DNA of 5,795 nt from an uncultured Bacteroidales bacterium. GTDB taxonomy: Bacteria > Bacteroidota > Bacteroidia > Bacteroidales > UBA932. This document shows, one piece after another, positions 1 to 5,795 of this stretch (position 1 is its first letter; every line of letters starts with the position of its first letter). The position numbers and the translations under genes are program-made. Location of the stretch: NCBI GenBank assembly GCA_900317065.1, contig ONFK01000117.1, positions 1-5,795 of the forward strand, written 5' to 3'. The notes under the pieces were generated by a model. It ran no database searches, was not told where the DNA came from, and saw nothing but the letters and a program-made list of their open reading frames with translations.

Positions 1-425
1 ACATCATGACCGACTCTCCCAATTACGATGAAATCCTCGAGAAACTCCCCTCCGAAGGCGGGCAGGACCTCAAGGACCTGGACAGTCTGGCCTACGTGTC
101 GGCGCCGCGCTTCTTCGACAGTTCGGACAGCTGGATGGATGCCGCCGTGCTTGCACGCGAGTTCGGCACCGACTACAGCACCATGCTCGGCAAACTCAAG
201 GACAAGTACATAATCTTCAATTACGAAGACCGTGGCGAGACCCGCGCGGCCTATGTGTTCGCGATCCAGTACAAGGGGCAGGCTCCGCTGGAATTCTGCC
301 GGAATTCCATCCGGGACAACATCCTCAGCGAAAGAAAGCGCGAACTCCTGAACAATTTGGAACAAGACTTGCTTAAGAACGCGCAGGACAAGAAAGAATT
401 CATCATCTACAAGAATGAAAATTAA
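1..425 (+). CDS. C-terminal part of a probable SurA/PPIase-like periplasmic protein (5' end outside the window)
   Basis: The frame is open from the first complete codon (base 3) to TAA at 423-425. An ATG sits at base 6, but no in-frame stop precedes it and there is no room to judge a start, so I read this as the 3' end of a longer gene. The visible 139 residues contain no parvulin signature and no membrane segment. The last roughly 45 residues form a charged amphipathic helix beginning APLEFCRNSIRDNIL, followed by an RKRELL segment and ending in EFIIYKNEN. From memory, that pattern (Pro-hydrophobic, an Ile-rich helix, RK-x-x-L-L, then a short beta strand) is typical of the C-termini of SurA-like isomerase lipoproteins in Bacteroidota, which often lie beside a second parvulin gene. 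The gene overlaps the next by 11 bp, consistent with a shared transcript. Family assignment is inference. It could instead be a complete small hypothetical protein starting at base 6. Confidence 0.6.
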   Translation, partial: IMTDSPNYDEILEKLPSEGGQDLKDLDSLAYVSAPRFFDSSDSWMDAAVLAREFGTDYSTMLGKLKDKYIIFNYEDRGETRAAYVFAIQYKGQAPLEFCRNSIRDNILSERKRELLNNLEQDLLKNAQDKKEFIIYKNEN

Positions 426-1782
426 ATACGCCATAGCATTCCTCGCGGCCGCTTTCTGCATCGTGCCGGCCGGAGCTCAGAGATACAGGACAATCGACAA
501 GAGCGTCGCCGTCGTCGGAAACGAGCTCATCACCGTATCCGACATCGAGAACGAAATCCAGATGATGCGCGCCCAGGGCCAGTCTTCCGACCGTCTCACA
601 CGCTGCAACCTGCTCGAGAACATGATGCAGAGCAAGCTTTTCCTGATGCAGGCCCGCCTGGATTCCCTGACCGTCAATGCAGACATGGTCGAGGCCAATC
701 TCAACGACCAGATGGCCCGCGTGCGCACGGCCCTCGGGGGCGACGAGCAGGCCGAGGCCTACTTCGGCAAGAGCCTCTACCAGCTCCGGAAGGACTGGAA
801 GGCGCAGCTCGAGGACAATTCCCTCATCCAGCAGGAGCAGATGGAGATTGCCGGGAAGATTCCCGAACTCACCCCCTACGACGTCAAGCAGTACCTCGAC
901 ACTGTCGATGTGGACCAGCTGCCGGTGGTGCCCATCAAGTACAAGATGAGCCAGATCTGCATCTATCCCGACAGGGCCCGCGCAAAGATGGAGTGCAAGG
1001 AGAGGCTGCTGGCCCTTCGCGAGCGCATAATGAACGGGGAGAAATTCTCCACTCTGGCCCGCCTCTATTCCGAGGATCCCGGCAGTTCCCGCAAGGGCGG
1101 TGAGCTGGGGATGGCCTCCCGCGACATCTTCTGGCCCGCATTCTCCGACGCCGCCATGTCGCTCAAACCGGGAATCATCTCCCAGATAGTGGAGACTCCG
1201 GACGGCTTCCACATCATCGAGGTCATCGAGAAGAAGGGAGACATGTTCAACGCCCGCCATATCCTCCTCAAGCCCAAATACACCGAGGAAGACCAGGAGA
1301 AGGCCTTCAAGGAGCTGGATTCCCTCAAGACCGTCATCGAGAAGAAGGACATGAGCTTCGAGGCGGTCGCGTTCTACCGCTCGGAGGACCCTGCGACCCG
1401 CACCAACGGCGGGCAGATGGCGGATCCCCACACCGGCAGCGCCTATTTCGAGATCGACCAGATCAAGCCCGAGGACTTCGCGGCCGTCAAGGACCTGAAG
1501 GAAGGGGAGATATCCGCGCCCATCGTATCCCGCGACAATGAGGGCCGCGACGGAAATCTCGTCTACAAGATAGTCCGTCTGGACAAGGTGCTGCCCGCCC
1601 ATCCGGCTTCGTTCGAGAACGACTACACCGAACTGCTGGATAACGTGCGCGACATCAAGCAGCAGGAGGCCATCGACAAGTTCATCGACGGCAAGATAGC
1701 GGAAACCTACATAGTAATCGACCCCATGTTCGGGGACTGCGACTTCTCCCGCGAAGGATGGAAGGCAAAGGTCAGAAAATAG
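415..1782 (+). CDS. SurA-like periplasmic chaperone / peptidylprolyl isomerase with two parvulin domains
   Basis: This 455-residue protein is expected to act in the periplasm, binding unfolded outer-membrane proteins and possibly isomerising X-Pro bonds. Residues 1-21 are a Sec signal peptide (Lys-rich start, AIAFLAAAFCIV core, AGA before Gln22), which supports the start at 415. No lipobox is seen. Residues about 25-165 match the SurA N-terminal chaperone region (VAVVGNELITVSDIE). Parvulin domain 1 spans about 176-272, with SEDPGSSRKGGELG at 219-232 and GFHI ending at 267. Domain 2 spans about 279-392, with ARHILL at 280-285 and SEDP...NGG at 323-333. The tail, CDFSREGWK, resembles the ending I recall from Bacteroides SurA homologues. 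Domain 1 has Ser-Gln (179-180) where domain 2 has Arg-His, and domain 2 has Lys385 where domain 1 has His266, so neither keeps both usual histidines. It overlaps the preceding gene by 11 bp and the OstA-like gene by 25 bp. Confidence 0.93.
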   Translation: MKIKYAIAFLAAAFCIVPAGAQRYRTIDKSVAVVGNELITVSDIENEIQMMRAQGQSSDRLTRCNLLENMMQSKLFLMQARLDSLTVNADMVEANLNDQMARVRTALGGDEQAEAYFGKSLYQLRKDWKAQLEDNSLIQQEQMEIAGKIPELTPYDVKQYLDTVDVDQLPVVPIKYKMSQICIYPDRARAKMECKERLLALRERIMNGEKFSTLARLYSEDPGSSRKGGELGMASRDIFWPAFSDAAMSLKPGIISQIVETPDGFHIIEVIEKKGDMFNARHILLKPKYTEEDQEKAFKELDSLKTVIEKKDMSFEAVAFYRSEDPATRTNGGQMADPHTGSAYFEIDQIKPEDFAAVKDLKEGEISAPIVSRDNEGRDGNLVYKIVRLDKVLPAHPASFENDYTELLDNVRDIKQQEAIDKFIDGKIAETYIVIDPMFGDCDFSREGWKAKVRK

Positions 1783-4529
1783 CGTCCCTTGCCATCGCGC
1801 TGCTGTTGTGCGCCGGCCTGTCCGCCCAGAACAAGACTGAGCGGAAGGACAGTCTGGTGCGCCTCATCAAGGCCAAATCCCTCGAACTCATAGAGAAGGG
1901 CGGGATGAACTTCCGCAAGACCATCGACGCCACCTTCTTCCACAACAACACCTACTTCATCTGCGACACGGCCCTCTGGAACGTGGATTCCAGGGTTATC
2001 AACGCCTGGGGCAACGTGCGGGTGGTGCAGGAGGGCACCATCCTCACCTCCGACAAGATGGACTACATCATCGACGAAGACCTCATACAGGCGCGCGGAA
2101 CGCTTGTGCAGCTGGAGGACAAGGACCACAACACCCTCCGCACCCACTTCCTGGACTACAATACCAAGGACTCCCTCGCATTCTTCTCGCGCGGGGCGGC
2201 CATGAAGGACAAGGACGGGCAGATAATCGAGAGCTCGGACGGCTCCTACGACGCCAAGAAGGGATTCTTCCAGTTCGAGAACAATGTGAACATGTTCACG
2301 GACTCCATCTTCATCAAGAGCAACCGCATCGACTATGAATCCGGAAACAGCCGCGCGGTCTTCCCGGAGAAGATAGATTTCTGGAAAGACGACAACATGC
2401 TCTCGGCCGACCGCGGATGGTACGAGCGCCTGGAGGAGACCTTCTTCTTCAACGGCATGGTGCATGCGATGTCGAAGGAGCAGGAATCCTGGTGCGATTC
2501 CCTGTACTACTACCGCATCCCCAACAATATCCTCATGCAGGGGTGCGTGCAGGTGCAGGACACCACCCGCAATGCCTTTGCGCTCGCCAACGAGCTGTTC
2601 TACGAGGATTCGCTGAAGCAGGTCACCCTGCAGCGCGAGGCGGCCGTGGCCCTGCGCACCGAAGACAAGGTGATGGGGGCGGATTCAGTGCAGCGCACCA
2701 AGGTGGACACCATCTACATAGGCGCGGACAGGCTGGTATATTACACCCAGCGCAAATGCGACATTCCCGAGGGGGTGATCAAGGCCTCGGAAGAGAGGCT
2801 GGAGGAGATTCACAGCGATCCGGTGTCGGAATACCGGAGAAAGGCCATCGTGGCCGCCGAGGAGGCTGCGAGGAAAGCGGCCGAGGAGAATGCGGAGAGC
2901 AATCCCGCGCTCGCCCGCCAGGGGAAAGCTGCGCCGAAGGGCGGAATCAAGGGGCCTGAAAAGACGCCCGGCGCCCCGGCTCCAGTGCCTGCCGACGCAC
3001 CCGCCGTTCTTCCCGGCACGCCCCCGGCTCCGGACTCCCTCCGTACCCTGCCGGACTCCGCGGCGCTGGTGCAGAACGCCTTCGCCGACTCGCTGGCCAA
3101 GGCACGTGCGGACTCCATCCACGTCGCCGATTCCCTGGCGAATCTTCCTCCGCCGGACACCAGCCGCGTCGGATTTGCGGTGGGCGTGGGGAACGTCAAG
3201 ATCTTCCGCAAGGACATCCAGGTCGCCTGCGACTCTATGCGCTTCAACGAACTGGACAGCATCGCGCGCTTCTACGTCAATCCCGTGGTCTGGAACGACG
3301 GCAACCGTCAGTATTCCGCCGACAGCATAGGCGTGCTGGTTAACTCCGCCGGCATCGACCGGGCCAGCCTTATGTCGAACGCCTATATCATCACGCAGGA
3401 AACCCCGACGCTCTTCGACCAGATACGCGCCACGGAGGTGATGGCCTACTTCGACACCACCTCAGCGCTCAGGCGATTCGATGCCATGGGCGGCGCGAAC
3501 GCCATCTTCTTCCTGAAGGAGAAGGAGGAGTTCGCTACCGTGAACAAGGTGGACTGCAAGATGCTCTCCGCCTGGTTCAAGGACGGCGAACTGCAGACCA
3601 TACATTACTTCGATTCGCCCAAGAACGACGCCTATCCTCTGCCTCAGCTGCTGGAGAGCGACCGCAAGATGAAGGGCTTCGACTGGAAGCCGGATCTCCA
3701 GCCCAAGGGCAAGGAGGACATCACCGACCTCAAGGTGCGGATCTCGCAGAGGGAGGAGTATGAGAAGAGGCCCAAGACCTCTTTCCGGCAGACGGAACTG
3801 TATTTCCCGGGCTACATGAAGAAGGTCTACGCAGCCCTCGAAGCCGCGAAGAACAGGCCGAAGGCTACCCGCAATTCTGTCCGGGAAAATCCAGCGGAGT
3901 CGGACATCCCCGACTCGACAGCTCTCGGCGACAGCCTCGCCCTGCGCGACTCCCTGGCCTTGCGCGATTCCCTGGCCCTGCGCGACACTACGGCCGTGCT
4001 CGATTCCCTGGCTATGCGCGATACTGCCGCCCTTGCCGGGATTCCCGACTCCTTGTCGCGCAACGACAGCATCCCCCGGGCGCTTACCGAACATGAACTT
4101 CGCAAGCTGAAGCAGAAAGAGAAGGCGGAAGCACGCGAGGCCGCATATCAGGCCCGTGTCGCCGCCCGCGAGGCGCGCTGGGCTGCGGCAGATTCCATCG
4201 ATGCTGCAAAGGCGGCCGTGAAGGAGCAGAAGAAACTCGAGCGCAAGAAGAAGCATGACGAGAAGGTCGCGGAGAAGCAGCGCATTCAGGATGAGGAAGA
4301 TGCCCGCAAGCTGGAAAAGTATGTCGAGCGCTACCGGAAGAAGTATGCGAAGAAAAAGGCGCGCGAAGCACGAAAGAACAAACCAAAATATGATACAGAT
4401 GGAACAGATTCTGGACAGATTTCTGAGGTACGTGGCAATCGACACCCAGAGCAACGAGGAATCGGAGAGCCAGCCCTCGACGAGCAAGCAGCTGAACCTG
4501 CTGAAACTCCTGTGCAAGGAGCTGAATGA
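1758..4529 (+). CDS. OstA/LptA-like LPS-transport family protein with extended low-complexity regions
   Basis: This 923-residue exported protein belongs to the OstA (LptA / LptD N-terminal) family, whose beta-jellyroll forms the periplasmic bridge carrying lipopolysaccharide to the outer membrane. Residues 1-23 are a signal peptide (LAIALLLCAG core, LSA before Gln24), supporting the start at 1758. Residues about 50-340 carry successive short beta-rich OstA-type units (for example INAWGNVRVVQEGTILTSDK, then ENNVNMFTDSIFIKSNRIDY). Residues about 357-470 are an Ala/Glu then Pro/Ala-rich linker. OstA-like strands resume at about 471-640 (VGVGNVKIFRKDIQVACDSM). Residues 719-760 are a hexapeptide repeat and 776-876 a Lys/Arg/Glu/Ala-rich helix, probably a coiled coil. 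Residues 878-923 are encoded inside pepT in another frame and may not be ancestral. I recall ordinary Bacteroidota homologues as several hundred residues shorter. The family call is firm; an LptA-like role rather than an outer-membrane LptD role is inferred from the absence of a beta-barrel domain. Confidence 0.88.
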   Translation: MEGKGQKIASLAIALLLCAGLSAQNKTERKDSLVRLIKAKSLELIEKGGMNFRKTIDATFFHNNTYFICDTALWNVDSRVINAWGNVRVVQEGTILTSDKMDYIIDEDLIQARGTLVQLEDKDHNTLRTHFLDYNTKDSLAFFSRGAAMKDKDGQIIESSDGSYDAKKGFFQFENNVNMFTDSIFIKSNRIDYESGNSRAVFPEKIDFWKDDNMLSADRGWYERLEETFFFNGMVHAMSKEQESWCDSLYYYRIPNNILMQGCVQVQDTTRNAFALANELFYEDSLKQVTLQREAAVALRTEDKVMGADSVQRTKVDTIYIGADRLVYYTQRKCDIPEGVIKASEERLEEIHSDPVSEYRRKAIVAAEEAARKAAEENAESNPALARQGKAAPKGGIKGPEKTPGAPAPVPADAPAVLPGTPPAPDSLRTLPDSAALVQNAFADSLAKARADSIHVADSLANLPPPDTSRVGFAVGVGNVKIFRKDIQVACDSMRFNELDSIARFYVNPVVWNDGNRQYSADSIGVLVNSAGIDRASLMSNAYIITQETPTLFDQIRATEVMAYFDTTSALRRFDAMGGANAIFFLKEKEEFATVNKVDCKMLSAWFKDGELQTIHYFDSPKNDAYPLPQLLESDRKMKGFDWKPDLQPKGKEDITDLKVRISQREEYEKRPKTSFRQTELYFPGYMKKVYAALEAAKNRPKATRNSVRENPAESDIPDSTALGDSLALRDSLALRDSLALRDTTAVLDSLAMRDTAALAGIPDSLSRNDSIPRALTEHELRKLKQKEKAEAREAAYQARVAAREARWAAADSIDAAKAAVKEQKKLERKKKHDEKVAEKQRIQDEEDARKLEKYVERYRKKYAKKKAREARKNKPKYDTDGTDSGQISEVRGNRHPEQRGIGEPALDEQAAEPAETPVQGAE
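3912..4037 (+). repeat. Seven 18-bp tandem units encoding a DSLALR hexapeptide repeat inside the OstA-like gene
   Basis: Reading in the gene's frame, seven consecutive six-codon units occur at residues 719-760: DSTALG, DSLALR three times, DTTAVL, DSLAMR and DTAALA. The three central units (3930-3983) are almost identical at DNA level, differing at synonymous positions (gac/gat, agc/tcc, ctg/ttg), which suggests repeat expansion followed by drift. The same Asp-Ser-Leu flavour recurs in the linker near residues 426-460 and just after the array (PDSLSRNDS). The array joins the OstA-like region to the charged C-terminal helix, so it probably serves as a spacer. In-frame 18-bp gain or loss would change linker length without breaking the gene. 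Confidence 0.85.
4390..4529 (+). other. 140-bp out-of-frame overlap between the OstA-like gene and pepT
   Basis: The OstA-like frame runs 46 codons into pepT before its stop at 4527-4529. At the pepT start the bases read ATGA: ATG at 4390-4392 opens pepT, and TGA at 4391-4393 is a stop in the third frame, not the one used by the OstA-like gene. Such an ATGA junction is the common arrangement for coupled genes, so a single-base indel in the A-rich tract upstream (for example around 4351-4358 or 4371-4390) or loss of an in-frame stop could have created the long overlap. The extra 46 residues (Glu/Pro/Gln/Gly-rich) show no recognisable motif. Confidence 0.8.
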
Positions 4530-5619
4530 ACTCGGAGTAGAGGCTGAACTCGATGAATACGGATACGTCATGGGACGCATCCCTTCGAACGTGGCCGCAG
4601 ACCTGCCTGCGGTCGGATTCATCGCCCATGTGGATACCGCTCCCGACGCCTCCGGCGAGAATGTCAAACCCCAGATAATCAAGAACTATGACGGATCCGA
4701 CATCCCCCTCAAGGGTGTGCCCGGGCTGGCTCTGAAGCCTTCCGAATTCCCGGAACTGCTCCGTCATTTGGGCGAGACCATCATCACCACCGACGGCACG
4801 ACGCTTCTCGGCGCCGACGACAAGGCCGGTGTGGCCGAAATCATGGATGCGGTGCAGTACATCATGGCTCATCCCGAGTTCAGGCACGGCCACATCCGCA
4901 TCGGTTTCACTCCCGACGAGGAGATCGGACGCGGCGTGGTGAGGTTCGACGTGGCCAGGTTCGACGCCAAATATGCCTATACCATGGACGGTGGCGAGGC
5001 GGGAGAACTGGAGTTCGAGAACTTCAACGCAGCATCCGCGAAGATCCATATCCAGGGCAGCAACGTGCATCCCGGCACCGCAAAGGGCAAGATGCGCAAC
5101 GCCATCCTCATCGGCCAGGAACTGAATTCCCTCCTTCCCGTGGAGCAGCGCCCCGAATACACCGAGGGCTACGAGGGATTCTTCCATCTGATTTCCTTCA
5201 AGGGGAGCGTAGAGGAGGCGGACTTCGCCTACATCATCCGCGACCATTCCCGGGAACTTTTCGAGAAGAAGAAGGTGCAGATGCAGCAGTGCGCCGATTT
5301 CATCAACGCCAAGTACGGCGCCGGCACGGCCACTCTGGTGCTGAAAGACCAGTACTACAACATGCGCGAGCAGGTGGAGCCGCACTATCAGATTGTGGAA
5401 ATCGCCCGAAAGGCCATCGCAGATGCCGGTCTTGAACCTCGCGTGCAGCCCATCCGCGGCGGCACCGACGGCGCCAATCTCTCTTTCCGCGGTCTGCCCT
5501 GCCCCAACATTTTCGCCGGCGGCCTGAACTTCCACGGCAAGATGGAATGGGTTCCTCTCGAGAGTATGGAGAAGGCCTCGCAGGTCATCCTGAACATCCT
5601 TTCTGAATTCGCGAAATAA
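4390..5619 (+). CDS. pepT: Peptidase T (tripeptide aminopeptidase, M20B zinc peptidase)
   Basis: Peptidase T is a cytoplasmic enzyme that removes the N-terminal residue from tripeptides using two zinc ions. The 409-residue length matches the family (about 408), there is no signal peptide, and the full set of M20B motifs is present: HVDT with His80 and Asp82, GADDKAG at 141-147 with the zinc-bridging Asp, PDEEIGRG with catalytic Glu177 and ligand Glu178, YTMDGG with Asp200, NVHPGTAKG with His227, IRGGTDGA at 355-362, and FHGK with His382. Similarity to E. coli PepT as I remember it runs end to end (LEFENFNAAS, TEGYEGF, YYNMREQVE). The ATG at 4390 is chosen; an in-frame ATG at 4399 (MEQILDRF) aligns equally well with the E. 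coli start. The frame stays open upstream to 4255, but that stretch (MTRRSRRSS...) is unlike PepT and lies within the OstA-like gene. The start overlaps that gene by 140 bp, implying cotranscription. The gene appears intact. Confidence 0.97.
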   Translation: MIQMEQILDRFLRYVAIDTQSNEESESQPSTSKQLNLLKLLCKELNELGVEAELDEYGYVMGRIPSNVAADLPAVGFIAHVDTAPDASGENVKPQIIKNYDGSDIPLKGVPGLALKPSEFPELLRHLGETIITTDGTTLLGADDKAGVAEIMDAVQYIMAHPEFRHGHIRIGFTPDEEIGRGVVRFDVARFDAKYAYTMDGGEAGELEFENFNAASAKIHIQGSNVHPGTAKGKMRNAILIGQELNSLLPVEQRPEYTEGYEGFFHLISFKGSVEEADFAYIIRDHSRELFEKKKVQMQQCADFINAKYGAGTATLVLKDQYYNMREQVEPHYQIVEIARKAIADAGLEPRVQPIRGGTDGANLSFRGLPCPNIFAGGLNFHGKMEWVPLESMEKASQVILNILSEFAK

Positions 5620-5627
5620 TGACAAGT

Positions 5628-5694
5628 GCTCCCGGTCCTACAAAAAATGACCGACCGGGAGCAAAAAAGGCCAAAAACGCTCCCGGTCCTACAA
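5628..5694. repeat. Three-arm repeat: two direct 16-mers flanking an inverted arm, with two alternative hairpins
   Basis: The 16-mer GCTCCCGGTCCTACAA occurs at 5628-5643 and again at 5679-5694. Between them, GACCGGGAGC at 5653-5662 is the exact reverse complement of the first ten bases of each copy. The middle arm can therefore pair with the left arm (5628-5637, 15-nt loop) or the right arm (5679-5688, 16-nt loop), but not both. The spacers are A-rich (AAAAAA at 5642-5647 and 5663-5668, AAAAA at 5673-5677). It starts 8 bp after the pepT stop. It could be a terminator region, a REP-like interspersed palindrome or the remnant of a small mobile repeat. The structure is certain; its role is not. 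Confidence 0.85.
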
Positions 5695-5698
5695 TTTT
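5653..5698 (+). terminator. Possible rho-independent terminator of the pepT operon
   Basis: The 10-bp GC-rich stem 5653-5662 / 5679-5688 with a 16-nt loop is followed, after CTACAA, by TTTT at 5695-5698. Its position after the last gene of the operon fits a terminator. The T-run is short and begins six bases after the stem, and the competing left-hand hairpin would disrupt it. On the - strand the same stem is followed, after GGTCA, by a longer T-run, so it may equally terminate transcription entering from the right. Confidence 0.3.
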
Positions 5699-5795
5699 GA
5701 TCTGCGCCCCAAAAGTTGGACAAAAAGAAAGGGTTATGAAAAAGAACGAGAATTACCCAAAGTATGTCCAGGCAATGCGTCAAATGGATGCAGGC
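5698..5795 (+). mobile_element. Left end of a probable IS3-family (IS150-group-like) insertion sequence, cut by the window end
   Basis: TGATCTGCGCCCCAAAAGTT at 5698-5717, continuing GGACA to 5722, closely resembles the terminal inverted repeats I know from IS150-group members of the IS3 family: TG at the tip, then a CTG-C-CCCC-AAAAGTTGGACA core. A short ORF begins 13 bp inside, the expected spacing for a first transposase ORF. The right end, the second ORF and any target-site duplication lie beyond the window. The exact tip is uncertain by a few bases. Recognition rests on the inverted-repeat motif alone. Confidence 0.6.
5736..5795 (+). CDS. Start of a probable IS3-family transposase ORF (OrfA-like), partial
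   Basis: The ATG at 5736 opens a frame of 20 codons to the window edge, reading MKKNENYPKYVQAMRQMDAG. A purine-rich GAAAGGG at 5727-5733 sits just upstream, closer than an ideal Shine-Dalgarno. The AT-richer codon use of this stretch (aaa, aag, aat, tat) differs from the GC-rich genes to the left. The placement immediately inside a putative IS3-type terminal repeat suggests the helix-turn-helix OrfA component. Twenty residues are too few to prove the family, and the opening does not match an OrfA sequence that I can name. Confidence 0.45.
   Translation, partial: MKKNENYPKYVQAMRQMDAG

Noticed and set aside
403..1602. Long - strand open frame (399 codons) antisense to the SurA-like gene
   Set aside because: The + strand carries an unmistakable signal peptide and two parvulin domains. 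The antisense translation has no motif and mirrors codon bias.
1707..2465. - strand open frame (252 codons) antisense to the OstA-like gene
   Set aside because: The + strand encodes the OstA domain here. The reverse product is a Val/Leu/Glu-rich shadow without start context or a domain.
4255..4389. Possible N-terminal extension of pepT to an upstream ATG at 4255
   Set aside because: The 45 extra residues are Arg/Ser-rich, unlike any PepT, and are an out-of-frame reading of the OstA-like gene. The start at 4390 or 4399 matches the family length.
3462..4682. - strand open frame (406 codons), including a leucine-rich hydrophobic stretch
   Set aside because: It is opposite the Lys/Glu-rich helix and the start of pepT. 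The hydrophobic runs are the reverse complement of Lys/Glu codons, not true membrane segments.
4084..5625. Long - strand open frame (513 codons) antisense to pepT and the end of the OstA-like gene
   Set aside because: It lies opposite a fully conserved pepT, its translation is rich in Leu/Val/Gly/His without any recognisable domain, and GC-rich coding DNA commonly leaves the complementary frame open.
5628..5694. CRISPR-like array
   Set aside because: There are only two direct copies of a 16-mer, with an inverted arm between them, and no unique spacers or cas genes.
5689..5735. Bacteroidota-type promoter (TAnnTTTG) near TACAATTTTG at 5690-5699
   Set aside because: The spacing does not match the -7 consensus and no TTTG element is seen at the expected -33 distance.
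5388..5783. - strand open frame (131 codons) crossing the pepT end, the repeat and the IS end
   Set aside because: It spans three unrelated elements, including the conserved pepT C-terminus, and its Cys/Phe-rich product shows no domain.

Overview
The window looks like a chromosomal segment of a GC-rich member of the Bacteroidota, probably order Bacteroidales. The evidence is the pairing of a two-parvulin SurA-type chaperone carrying a Bacteroidales-style C-terminal tail with an OstA-like protein, plus a PepT whose sequence follows the Bacteroides form. Start sites lack convincing Shine-Dalgarno sequences, which is usual in this phylum. Genus cannot be decided from the sequence.

Layout: four genes run head to tail on the + strand from base 1 to 5619, and every junction overlaps. 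(1) The 3' part of a gene cut by the window start, probably a peptidyl-prolyl-isomerase-like lipoprotein or periplasmic chaperone. (2) A SurA-like periplasmic chaperone with a signal peptide and two parvulin domains. (3) An unusually long OstA/LptA-like protein with a signal peptide, a Pro/Ala-rich insertion, a DSLALR hexapeptide repeat and a highly charged C-terminal helix. (4) Peptidase T (pepT). The overlaps are 11, 25 and 140 bp, so the four are very probably one transcription unit with translational coupling. No - strand gene is supported.

The first three products fit one process, outer-membrane biogenesis. SurA-type chaperones escort beta-barrel proteins (LptD is a client in Proteobacteria), and the OstA domain belongs to the lipopolysaccharide bridge family. 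PepT is a cytoplasmic tripeptidase and seems to be a metabolic passenger.

From 5620 to the end the character changes. A compact three-arm repeat (two direct copies of a 16-mer with an inverted arm between them) can form two mutually exclusive hairpins. It is followed within 3 bases by what looks like the left terminal inverted repeat of an IS3-family (IS150-group-like) insertion sequence and the first 20 codons of its presumed first ORF, cut by the window end.

The points most worth a second look are the 140-bp out-of-frame ostA/pepT overlap, the three-arm hairpin/IS junction and the expanded low-complexity architecture of the OstA-like protein. I see no clear evidence of a wholly new system here.
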